Notes: generated from the letters alone by a model not told the origin. A DNA stretch of 5,939 nucleotides from Pseudofrankia asymbiotica (GCF_001983105.1 NZ_MOMC01000122.1:412-6350); one strand, 5' to 3'; positions 1 through 5,464 are shown, numbered from the stretch's first letter. Made by a program: numbers and translations.

Positions 1-129
1 ATCACTGCCACCTGACCAACCACCCGCCTGACCCCGCCGCGCCGACCCACCGGCACGGCCCACAGCCACGCCCCCGAACCGCCACCCACAGCAAGATCCC
101 TAAACCAGGTGAATGTTTACCCTCGGGGG

Positions 130-149
130 TCCGGGGGTCGCCCCCCGGA
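130..149 (-). terminator. GC-rich hairpin, possible back-up terminator of the tRNA
   Basis: A perfect 8-bp inverted repeat (130-137 with 142-149, TCCGGGGG/CCCCCGGA) closes a 4-base loop. It lies about 50 bases past the tRNA 3' end in the direction of transcription. No U-tract follows, which is common for actinobacterial terminators, so the role is inferred from position and stem stability only. Confidence 0.3.
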
Positions 150-173
150 GCAGACATCGAAGTGACGGGAAGG

Positions 174-188
174 TGATCCGAAGGATCA
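174..188 (-). terminator. Small hairpin just downstream of tRNA-Ser
   Basis: TGATCC and GGATCA (174-179 and 183-188) form a 6-bp stem with a 3-base loop, starting 11 bases after the tRNA 3' end on the minus strand. A pyrimidine-rich stretch (CCTTCCC) follows. It could terminate transcription or mark a processing point. The stem is short, so confidence is low. Confidence 0.35.
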
Positions 189-198
189 ACGAACACGG

Positions 199-285
199 CG
201 GTGGAGGTGGGATTTGAACCCACGGAAGGGTTGCCCCTTCACACGCTTTCGAGGCGTGCGCCCTCGGCCACTAGGCGACTCCACC
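199..285 (-). tRNA. tRNA-Ser(CGA)
   Basis: Read on the minus strand, the 87-base sequence folds as a class II tRNA. The acceptor stem GGTGGAG/CTCCACC has 7 bp. The anticodon stem CACGC/GCGTG carries the loop CTCGAAA, giving anticodon CGA, which reads the serine codon UCG. A long variable arm (AAGGG-GCAA-CCCTT) is present, as expected for serine. The T arm is GTGGG-TTCAAAT-CCCAC and the discriminator base is G. The 3' CCA is not encoded, since GCCG follows, so it must be added after transcription. It lies 97 bp downstream of tadA on the same strand. A TAAGCT hexamer at 293-298 (minus) could be a -10 element, but I see no clear -35 partner, so read-through from tadA is also possible. Confidence 0.97.
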
Positions 286-382
286 GCAGGTGAGCTTACT
301 AGACGATGCGAACAGGTGGGGCAGAGGGTCATGGGCGATCTTTGTCGCGATGCCTGGGGCGGCCGCGCTGGTCGGGCGCTGG

Positions 383-835
383 TCAGGCGCGAGGCTGGCG
401 GTCGGTGCGGCGAGTGGCGAAGAAGGCGGCGAGGAGGGTCGAGCACTCCTCGGCGGCGACGCCACCGATCACCTCGGGGCGATGGTTGAGCCGCCGGTCG
501 CGGACGACGTCCCACAGGGAGCCGACGGCGCCTGCCTTGTCATCGGTGGCGCCGTAGACGAGTCGGGCGACTCGGGCGAGAACCAGCGCGCCCGCGCACA
601 TGGTGCAGGGTTCCAGCGTCACGACCAGCGTGGCCCCGGTGAGGCGCCATTCACCCACCGCCGCGGCGGCCGCGCGCAGCGCGACGACCTCCGCGTGCCC
701 GGTCGGGTCCCCGGTGGCTTCCCGGACGTTGTGGCCGCGGCCGAGCACGGTGCCGTCGGCGCCGATCACGATGGCGCCGACCGGCACGTCACCGCGCTCG
801 GGGGCGCGGGCCGCCTCGGCGAGCGCGAGCCGCAT
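383..835 (-). CDS. tadA: tRNA-specific adenosine-34 deaminase TadA
   Basis: TadA converts A34 of tRNA-Arg(ACG) to inosine, so one tRNA can read CGU, CGC and CGA. The 150-residue protein shows the cytidine/deoxycytidylate deaminase zinc fold: an Asn in the GHNVRE segment (N36), the H47-A48-E49 motif with the zinc ligand His and proton-shuttle Glu, and P76-C-T-M-C80 with the two Cys ligands. GAVGSLWD and the C-terminal helix ending LLAAFFATRR are typical of bacterial TadA. The only in-frame ATG is at 835. This start places Met directly on the conserved first helix (MRLALAEA), whereas most TadA proteins have several residues before it. In-frame codons continue upstream to a stop at 896-898, with only a CTG at 883 as an alternative start. 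The preceding gene ends 44 bp upstream, so the two are probably co-transcribed. Confidence 0.95.
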   Translation of the reverse strand: MRLALAEAARAPERGDVPVGAIVIGADGTVLGRGHNVREATGDPTGHAEVVALRAAAAAVGEWRLTGATLVVTLEPCTMCAGALVLARVARLVYGATDDKAGAVGSLWDVVRDRRLNHRPEVIGGVAAEECSTLLAAFFATRRTDRQPRA

Positions 836-879
836 CGACGCGAGGTCGCGCTCGGCGGCGGTGCCGGAGGCGGCGGCGG

Positions 880-1374
880 TCAGTCGGGCACCTCGTCAAA
901 GATCTCGCCGGCTCCGGCGCGCTCGCTGATCACCGCGGCGACGTCCGCCGGCAGCATGCCCTCCTCCGCTATCAGGGCGACGAGAGCGTCTGACGACGTG
1001 CCGAGGTCGTCGAGCAGGTCGAGGTCGCCGATCGGATGGGCGTGCCGCAACACGGCCTCGTCCTCCTCGTCCTCATCCCCGTCTCCTCGTGGCGCGGGGA
1101 TGGGCAGGGCGTCGGCCAACAGCGCCTCCGCCAGGTCGGAGGTCGTCAGTACCCGCCGGTCCGAGAGAAAGACCCGTGGGTCGGACGAGTCCCCATCGAT
1201 GCGGATGATCGCGAGGTACTCGTCGTCCTCCTCGACGAAGGCGACGACGAGGCCGTCGCCGAGATCACGCATCGCGTCGGTCAGCGCGTCGAGGTCTTGA
1301 AGTTCGGTGGGGTCGAGGTCGCAAGCCCGCCACCCGTCGTCGTCGCGGGCGATCGCGACGGCCCTGGTGCTCAC
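880..1374 (-). CDS. tRNA adenosine deaminase-associated protein
   Basis: This 164-residue acidic protein matches the actinobacterial family found beside tadA and named for that position; its biochemical role is not known. Recognisable segments are an N-terminal beta-rich part with FVEEDDEYLAIIRIDGD (about 47-62) and RVFLSDRR (67-74), an Asp/Glu run at 98-106 that is probably disordered, and a C-terminal helical part with DLLDDLGTSSDALVALIAEEGMLPAD written in the family style (about 119-144). No signal peptide or membrane segment is visible, so it should be cytoplasmic. The start is GTG at 1374. A GAGG at 1383-1386 lies 8 bases upstream, which supports it. A pair of 20-bp tandem repeats sits immediately upstream of that site. 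The stop is followed 44 bp later by the annotated tadA ATG, consistent with one operon. Confidence 0.88.
   Translation of the reverse strand: MSTRAVAIARDDDGWRACDLDPTELQDLDALTDAMRDLGDGLVVAFVEEDDEYLAIIRIDGDSSDPRVFLSDRRVLTTSDLAEALLADALPIPAPRGDGDEDEEDEAVLRHAHPIGDLDLLDDLGTSSDALVALIAEEGMLPADVAAVISERAGAGEIFDEVPD
889..894 (-). promoter_or_regulatory. Possible ribosome binding site for an upstream tadA start
   Basis: GAGGTG on the minus strand lies 5 bases before an in-frame CTG (881-883) that overlaps the upstream stop codon as CTGA. If used, it would lengthen TadA by 16 residues. The ATG at 835 has no comparable Shine-Dalgarno match. CTG starts are rare, so this is a suggestion only. Confidence 0.25.
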
Positions 1375-1386
1375 CGTGGTGTCCTC

Positions 1387-1426
1387 ACATCGTCATGCCA
1401 GTTCGTACATCGTCATGTCAGTCCGT
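1387..1426. repeat. Tandem 20-bp repeat upstream of the TadA-associated gene
   Basis: Two adjacent 20-bp units (1387-1406 and 1407-1426) differ at only two positions. They lie 13-52 bases upstream of the GTG start of the minus-strand gene and abut its ribosome binding site. On the minus strand the units contain ATGACGATG, producing tiny frames (M-T-M-Y-E-L-A-stop and M-T-M-stop) before the real gene. The position would suit a regulator-binding site or a translated leader; neither is demonstrated. Confidence 0.6.
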
Positions 1427-1665
1427 AGCGCCGGATCCACACGCCTTGACCTGAGATTCTCGCGCCGTGGGGGTCGTCCGGTGCGCGGGATCACCTTTCC
1501 CGCCTCATCGGCATAGTCGGTGGCGGGTGGCCGGTCAAGGGTGCTGGTAGCGAGGCTATTCCGCGCGCGGACGACACCCGTCGGCCCCCCGGGTCGACCG
1601 GGGCCAGGGCCGCCCTCATCATGTAGACAGGCCGCGGCCAGGTTGTCGGGTGTCGCCAGCTCCAC
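1393..1665 (-). pseudogene. Possible coding relic or small hypothetical ORF
   Basis: A 90-codon minus-strand frame starts at a GTG (1665) and ends 18 bp before the TadA-associated gene. I do not recognise the product. The first part, together with about five codons before the GTG, reads E-A-D-K-I-V-E-L-A-T-P-D-N-L-A-A-A and uses G or C at almost every third position, like a real gene. The remainder is rich in Gly, Pro and Arg with irregular third positions. In another frame an ATG slightly upstream opens M-A-E-A-G-R-G-Q, so a frameshifted remnant is possible. No clear ribosome site precedes the GTG. It may equally be chance. Confidence 0.15.
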
Positions 1666-1682
1666 GATCTTGTCGGCCTCTG

Positions 1683-1723
1683 ACCACGGCCGGCCTCAGC
1701 CATGTGCATCGACCAGAGACAGG
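1683..1723. repeat. Imperfect 41-bp direct repeat, copy A
   Basis: This copy aligns without gaps to 1803-1843, exactly 120 bp away, at roughly three quarters identity by eye. The best-conserved core is CAGCCAT, a few changed bases, ATCGAC, then GACAGG. On the minus strand both copies contain ATGGCTG(A/G)GGCC, but neither opens a convincing gene. Confidence 0.5.
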
Positions 1724-1802
1724 GTCCCGTCGGGTGCGTCACTGCCCGACGGTGGTGCCGTTGGCGGCCCGCCCGATCCGATCACTCACTGACCCAGACC
1801 AG

Positions 1803-1843
1803 ACCAGGACAGGCCCCAGCCATATGTATCGACTCGCGACAGG
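1803..1843. repeat. Imperfect 41-bp direct repeat, copy B
   Basis: This is the partner of 1683-1723. It contains a CATATG palindrome where copy A has CATGTG. The copies are close enough to be a local duplication or two sites for one binding protein in the murT/tadA divergent region. Confidence 0.5.
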
Positions 1844-1898
1844 ATGTGACGGGCGCGGAGCGTCCCGGGCCTCCCAGATCGCCGACCTGCCGGCGCGC

Positions 1899-1941
1899 CG
1901 TCGCCGATCCGGCGGGAACCTCGTCGCCGATCCGGCAGGGA
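1899..1941. repeat. 15-bp direct repeat with 23-bp period upstream of murT
   Basis: CGTCGCCGATCCGGC occurs at 1899-1913 and 1922-1936, each followed by a GGGA-like tail. A weaker related stretch (ATCGCCGACCTGCCGGC) lies just before it near 1878. The block ends about 46 bp before the murT ATG, in the likely promoter or leader region. Confidence 0.5.
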
Positions 1942-1987
1942 TCCCGGGTAGGGCGCCTCAGCGCTCCGGCGTTCGGTAAGAATCGCG

Positions 1988-3295
1988 ATGATGACTCCGT
2001 TGCAGCGCCGCCTCTCCACGAGGACCAAAGCGGCGCTCGCCGTCGAGCGGCTGGCCTCCGAGACGTCTCGCCGGCTTGGTAAGGGCTCCGGCGAGATGAT
2101 CGGTGGCAAGCTCGCTCTGCGGGTCTCGCCGCGTGCCCTTGCCGAGGTCGGCAAGGGCAGGCCGATCGCCTGCGTGTCCGCGACGAACGGCAAGACGACC
2201 ACCACCCGGCTGCTGGCCAGGGCGCTCGGCACGCTCGGCCCGGTCAAGTCGAACAGCGGCGGCGCGAACATGGCGCCCGGCGTGCTGGCGGCGCTTTCCA
2301 GGCCGCCCTACGACGCCGCCGCCGCGCTCGAGGTCGATGAGATCTGGTTGCCGAAGGTCGCCCGCGAAGTCCGGCCGCGGGTGGTGCTGCTGCTCAACAT
2401 CAGCCGTGACCAGCTGGACCGCTCCAACGAGACCCGGCGCATCGCCGCCATCTGGCGTGACCTGGGCGAGGAGCTCGAGGACTGCACGGTCGTGGCCAAC
2501 GTCGACGACCCGCTGGTGACCTGGGCCGCCATGTCCTGGTCGAAGCAGGTGTGGGTGTCGGTCGGGCAGAACTGGACCGCGGACGCGATGGTCTGCCCGC
2601 AGTGCGCCAAGCTGCTGCATCGCAACGAGACCGGCTGGTGGTCGGAGTGCGGGCTGGCCAGGCCCGAGCCGCTCGTCGCGGTGACCGGACCTGACGAGAT
2701 CATGTGGTTCGGCCACACGATCAGGGCGTCGATCGGCCTGCCGGGGCGGGTCAACCTGGGCAACGCCGCGATGGCGGCGGCGGCGGCCCGGCAGTTCGGC
2801 GTCCAGGTGGAGGACGCGCTGGCCGCGATGACCGATCTCGGCGACGTGCAGGGCCGCTACCAGGAGGTGCTGCTCGGGTCGGCGGCGCGGCGCGCCCGCA
2901 TGCTGCTGGCCAAGAACCCCGCGGGCTGGGTCGAGATGATGGAGCTGATCAACTCGATGCCGCCGCGCAGCCTGATCGTCGACTTCAACTCGCAGACGGC
3001 TGACGGCCGCGACCCGTCGTGGATCTGGGATGTGCCGTTCGAGCGGCTCGCCGGCCGGCCGGTGCTCGTCACCGGGGAGCGCAAGGAGGACATGAGCGTG
3101 CGGCTGGCCTACGCCGGCGTCCCGCACTCGGTGCACCCGGACGCCGAGGCCGCGGCCGACGCCGCCATCGAGCCCGTGCTGGACGTCGTCGCGAACTACA
3201 CCGCGTTCCGGGACCTGCTGGTCCGGACCGCGCCCGCGCCGCGCCGCCCGCGGGCGGCTCTGCCCCCCGCGCCCGCGCGTGGAGGCGCCAGGTGA
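1988..3295 (+). CDS. murT: Lipid II isoglutaminyl synthase, Mur-ligase-like subunit MurT
   Basis: MurT is the ATP-dependent subunit that activates the alpha-carboxyl of D-Glu in lipid II and amidates it with ammonia from GatD, on the cytoplasmic side of the membrane. The 435-residue protein has the family's usual length. It shows the Mur-ligase P-loop ATNGKTTTT (65-73), the central-domain segments NISRDQLDR (137-145) and NVDDP (171-175), and a C-terminal DUF1727-type domain with DPSWIWD (342-348). In the S. aureus enzyme an Asp in this area completes the GatD triad. A zinc-ribbon insert is visible at C203-P-Q-C206 and C221, but the usual fourth Cys is not seen; Trp occupies 218. The chosen ATG is followed at once by a second ATG; the upstream GGTAAG is only a weak ribosome site. 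The tail after about 413 is Pro/Ala/Arg-rich. The stop overlaps the gatD start. Confidence 0.95.
   Translation: MMTPLQRRLSTRTKAALAVERLASETSRRLGKGSGEMIGGKLALRVSPRALAEVGKGRPIACVSATNGKTTTTRLLARALGTLGPVKSNSGGANMAPGVLAALSRPPYDAAAALEVDEIWLPKVAREVRPRVVLLLNISRDQLDRSNETRRIAAIWRDLGEELEDCTVVANVDDPLVTWAAMSWSKQVWVSVGQNWTADAMVCPQCAKLLHRNETGWWSECGLARPEPLVAVTGPDEIMWFGHTIRASIGLPGRVNLGNAAMAAAAARQFGVQVEDALAAMTDLGDVQGRYQEVLLGSAARRARMLLAKNPAGWVEMMELINSMPPRSLIVDFNSQTADGRDPSWIWDVPFERLAGRPVLVTGERKEDMSVRLAYAGVPHSVHPDAEAAADAAIEPVLDVVANYTAFRDLLVRTAPAPRRPRAALPPAPARGGAR
3281..3285 (+). promoter_or_regulatory. Ribosome binding site deciding the gatD start
   Basis: GGAGG lies inside the end of murT, 6 bases before the GTG at 3292. 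It fixes the GatD start at the GTGA overlap and therefore supports translation of the long N-terminal extension. Confidence 0.75.
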
Positions 3296-4470
3296 GCCTG
3301 TTCGAGCCGGAGCCACGCCGCCCGCGCGCCCCTGTGCCGCCGCCGGACGTCACCCAGCCGCTCTACCCGCCGCCCGGGGCCTACCCCTCCGGCCCGCCCG
3401 GGGCCTACCCTTCCGGCCCGCCCGGGGCCTACCCCTCCGGCCCGGCCGGGACCTACCCGCCGGACGATCAGTACTCCGGACGGCCGGTTCAGCCGGTTCA
3501 GCCGGGGCGGCGCCCGCCCCACCCGGACGAGCGCCAACCCCACGAGCCCGGTCCCCTCCAGTACCCGCCGCAGCGGTACGCGCCGCCGCGGGTCCCGGAA
3601 CGGCAGCTCTTCCAGCCACCGCCGGAACATCCGGATCCGGGGAGCCGGCTGCCCGCGCGGCTGCCGGACCCGTTCGAAAGCCAGCTGGCGGGGCGGCGGC
3701 TCGATCCTGCCGGGGCGACGGCGGCGCGGGAGTCGACCACTCGGATCGCGCTGATCTATCCCGAGCTGCTCGGTACCTACGGTGACGGTGGCAACGCGAC
3801 CGTGCTCACCCAGCGGCTGCGCTGGCGCGGCCTGTCCGCCGAGATCGTCAGTGTGCCGGCGGGCGAGCCGGTGCCGGCCGGATGTGACATCTACCTGCTG
3901 GGCGGCGGCGAGGACGAGCCGCAGACGCTCGCGGCCGAGGGCCTGCGGCGCAACAAGGCGATCGAGCGGGCCGTCGCCGGTGGCGCGGTGGTGCTGGCCG
4001 TCTGCGCCGGCTACCAGGTCGTCGGCGAGAGCTTCCCGGCCGGTGGACAGATCTACGACGGGATGGGGCTGCTGGGCGTCGAGACCAGGCGTTCGTTCGA
4101 CCCTCCGGACGCGCCGCTGCCACCGCGCGTCGTGGGCGACATCGTCGTCGAACCCGACCCGTCGCTTGGTCTGCCGACCGTGCTCGGCTATGAGAATCAT
4201 GGTGGCCGGACGAGGCCGCTGCCGGGCGCCGACGGGTTCGCGTTCGGGCGGGTGCTGCGTGGCCTGGGCAATGGCGTCCCCGAGGGCACCGACGGCAGGA
4301 TCGACGGCAGAGTGATCGGCACGTACCTGCACGGCCCGGTCCTGGCGCAGAATCCGGCGCTGGCCGACCTGATGCTGACCTGGGTGCACGGCTCGCTGCC
4401 GCGTCTGCCCGGGCCGCCGGAGGTCGAGGCCTTGCGGGCCGCGCGCCTCCGGGCCCTGCAGGTCGGCTGA
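3292..4470 (+). CDS. gatD: Lipid II isoglutaminyl synthase, glutamine amidotransferase subunit GatD, with Pro-rich N-terminal extension
   Basis: GatD hydrolyses glutamine and passes ammonia to MurT. The catalytic core starts near residue 150 (RIALIYPELLGTYGDGGNA) and is about 243 residues, the normal size of a whole GatD. It has the class I amidotransferase (CobB/CobQ-like) nucleophile elbow AVCAGYQ with C238, GYENHGGR (299-306), and the GTYLHGP motif with catalytic H347. Residues 1-148 are extra: acidic at the very start, then mostly Pro, Gly, Tyr, Arg and Gln, with three tandem PPGAYPSG octapeptides (27-50), a fourth degenerate one, and QPVQPVQ. No ATG, GTG or TTG occurs in frame between V15 and the core, so the extension is translated unless the gene is mis-sequenced. 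GTG at 3292 overlaps the murT stop, implying coupled translation and equal subunit supply. Confidence 0.95.
   Translation: MSLFEPEPRRPRAPVPPPDVTQPLYPPPGAYPSGPPGAYPSGPPGAYPSGPAGTYPPDDQYSGRPVQPVQPGRRPPHPDERQPHEPGPLQYPPQRYAPPRVPERQLFQPPPEHPDPGSRLPARLPDPFESQLAGRRLDPAGATAARESTTRIALIYPELLGTYGDGGNATVLTQRLRWRGLSAEIVSVPAGEPVPAGCDIYLLGGGEDEPQTLAAEGLRRNKAIERAVAGGAVVLAVCAGYQVVGESFPAGGQIYDGMGLLGVETRRSFDPPDAPLPPRVVGDIVVEPDPSLGLPTVLGYENHGGRTRPLPGADGFAFGRVLRGLGNGVPEGTDGRIDGRVIGTYLHGPVLAQNPALADLMLTWVHGSLPRLPGPPEVEALRAARLRALQVG
3370..3465 (+). repeat. 24-bp tandem repeat coding for PPGAYPSG octapeptides
   Basis: Three 24-bp units (3370-3393, 3394-3417, 3418-3441) are identical except for one silent C/T change. 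A fourth unit (3442-3465) is degenerate. They encode Pro-Pro-Gly-Ala-Tyr-Pro-Ser-Gly in the GatD extension. The near-identity at silent positions points to recent slippage-type expansion, so copy number may vary among strains. Confidence 0.9.
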
Positions 4471-4475
4471 GCCCT

Positions 4476-4490
4476 CCTTCGCGGCGAAGG
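4476..4490 (+). terminator. Hairpin directly after gatD
   Basis: CCTTC-GCGGC-GAAGG forms a 5-bp stem starting 5 bases after the gatD stop. There is no U-tract. It may be a weak terminator of the murT-gatD transcript, or belong to the repeat element that begins here. Confidence 0.3.
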
Positions 4491-4579
4491 TCGCGCGGCC
4501 GGAGGCGCCCAGGAGGCACGGCCAAAGGCCGTGCGTTCATGGCGAAGCCGCGCGGCCGGAGGCGCCCAGGAGACACGGG
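4484..4579. repeat. Duplicated 24-bp element flanking a perfect palindrome
   Basis: A 24-bp sequence starting CGCGCGGCCGGAGG is repeated exactly at 4492-4515 and 4549-4572 (57-bp period). Similarity extends left through GCGAAG (4484 and 4542, one-base indel) and right into CACGG. Between the copies, 4516-4523 and 4527-4534 form a perfect 8-bp stem (GCACGGCC) with an AAA loop. The layout of repeat, palindrome, repeat resembles a dispersed extragenic element or a tandemly arranged terminator. Copy number elsewhere in the genome is unknown. Confidence 0.65.
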
Positions 4580-4630
4580 AGCGGGGTAAGGAAGGCAAAG
4601 GAGTCGGGCCGCGGGCACCGTCCGTTCGGC

Positions 4631-4677
4631 GAGATGCCATCGAGATGCCATCAAGGCACCGCCAAGGCGAGGTGCCT
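4631..4677. repeat. 11-bp tandem repeat followed by a hairpin in the leader of the hydrolase-like gene
   Basis: GAGATGCCATC is repeated perfectly in tandem at 4631-4641 and 4642-4652. It is followed immediately by AGGCACC (4654-4660) and GGTGCCT (4671-4677), a 7-bp stem with a 10-base loop. The block lies about 50-95 bp upstream of the GTG at 4726, so it could be an operator or part of the 5' leader. Confidence 0.45.
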
Positions 4678-4725
4678 GGCCGAAACGGGCGCCATCGTGG
4701 TGTCAGGTGTGGTTCGGTTGGGGGC

Positions 4726-5364
4726 GTGGCCGCGAACCCGCTCACCTCGTGGTGGGGCAAGAACCGCAAGGCAGTCGTCATCGCTGTCGTTGCGATCTTT
4801 GTGCTCTATCTCTTCGCGCACGGCAGCGGCTCGGCTAAGACCTCGGAGAAGGACATGCCGTCCCGGTACGAGTCCAAAGGCCGTGTACTGCTCGTGCATG
4901 CCAAGCGGAACTCCAAGAAGGCGGTTCCGCTTGTGCTCGTTCTGCCGGACAACAACACCAAGACGAAGGTGTTCGAAACGGACAGCGGCGCGTCAAAACT
5001 GGCCGACCGGAAGAACTTCGCGCTCGTCTACCCCGAGCCGGTCGCGGGCGAGTGGCAGGTGGACTCAGCCGGGTCCGACGCGCAGTACCTGATGGACATC
5101 GTCACGTACATGTCCGAGGACTGGACGGCGATCGATCCGAAGCGGGTCTACATCTGGGGCCTCGGTGAGGGCGCCCGGCTCGCGCTCGCGCTCGCCTGCG
5201 CGAACCCCACGAAGTTCGCGGCGGTTGGTGTCGTGGGCCAGTTCGACCCCGATCCGGGTCCGAACTGCCAGGACCAGGTGCCGATCGACCGCGAGCGACA
5301 GGCCTCGTGGGACGACGACCTCTCCGGCAACCTGTGGAGCTTCTCGCAGAGCAAGTCCCGCTAG
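4726..5364 (+). CDS. Membrane-anchored alpha/beta-hydrolase-like protein lacking the catalytic serine
   Basis: The 212-residue product has a short basic N-terminus (SWWGKNRK), one hydrophobic segment at about 15-31 without a signal-peptidase site, and then a soluble, probably extracellular domain. That domain follows the PHB-depolymerase/feruloyl-esterase pattern: VPLVLVLPD (67-75), NFALVYPEP (97-105), a helix with QYLMDIVTYM, IDPKRVYIWGLGEGARLALALACANPTKFAAV (written in pieces here; about 137-167). The nucleophile elbow, normally GxSxG, is G145-L-G-E-G149, so the Ser is replaced by Gly. The oxyanion HG motif is LPDN instead, and no C-terminal Asp/His region follows; the protein is about 100 residues shorter than active enzymes. 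An enzymatic role is therefore doubtful. GTG at 4726 is chosen because it precedes the membrane helix closely. Its ribosome site is weak (GGGGG very near). It lies 255 bp after gatD; functional linkage is unproven. Confidence 0.75.
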   Translation: MAANPLTSWWGKNRKAVVIAVVAIFVLYLFAHGSGSAKTSEKDMPSRYESKGRVLLVHAKRNSKKAVPLVLVLPDNNTKTKVFETDSGASKLADRKNFALVYPEPVAGEWQVDSAGSDAQYLMDIVTYMSEDWTAIDPKRVYIWGLGEGARLALALACANPTKFAAVGVVGQFDPDPGPNCQDQVPIDRERQASWDDDLSGNLWSFSQSKSR

Positions 5365-5420
5365 CGGCGGCTTGGCCTGCCACGACGAACCGCACGACGA
5401 ACTGACTGACCGGGACCAAG

Positions 5421-5464
5421 CCGCCCGCCCCGTCGGCGGGGGGGGTTTCCGACGGGGCGGGCGG
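5421..5464 (+). terminator. Strong 16-bp hairpin downstream of the hydrolase-like gene
   Basis: Arms 5421-5436 and 5449-5464 are perfect 16-base complements (CCGCCCGCCCCGTCGG on the left). The 12-base loop contains eight consecutive G then TTT. It starts 57 bp after the stop at 5364. There is no U-tract after the stem. Stem strength and position make it the likely transcription end for the upstream gene. Confidence 0.7.

Larger units (their letters stand above)
1..198. other. Gene-free region downstream of tRNA-Ser
   Basis: I see no supported gene here. The first 110 bases are strikingly C-rich and T-poor on the plus strand (G-rich on the minus strand), with no codon pattern. The only structures are two short inverted repeats at 130-149 and 174-188, both on the tRNA-downstream side. 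Open frames crossing this stretch run into the tRNA and are not believable. Confidence 0.6.
1375..1987. other. Divergent intergenic region rich in short repeats
   Basis: This 613-bp gap separates the minus-strand tadA operon from plus-strand murT and must contain the promoters of both. I found no convincing -35/-10 pair. It holds a 20-bp tandem repeat next to the minus-strand gene, an imperfect 41-bp repeat pair spaced 120 bp apart, and a 15-bp repeat with 23-bp period close to murT. Several open frames cross it on both strands, but none shows sustained codon bias, a good ribosome site and a recognisable product together. The best is a minus-strand stretch near 1615-1680 with coding-like third positions. 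Confidence 0.6.

Noticed and set aside
290..1300. Plus-strand open frame of 336 codons across tadA and its neighbour
   Set aside because: It lies opposite two well-supported minus-strand genes and has a Ser/Arg-rich composition without motifs.
1444..1449. TTGACC as a -35 element on the plus strand
   Set aside because: No acceptable -10 hexamer lies at the right spacing, and no gene starts soon downstream on that strand.
1958..3316. Minus-strand open frame of 452 codons opposite murT
   Set aside because: It is the antisense shadow of murT, whose plus-strand frame has clear P-loop and family motifs; the antisense product is a low-complexity Arg/His/Gly sequence.
4531..4725. Extension of the hydrolase-like gene to an upstream GTG at 4531
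   Set aside because: It would start inside the palindrome loop and repeat element, adding 65 Arg/Gly-rich residues before the membrane segment; the GTG at 4726 gives a normal anchor.
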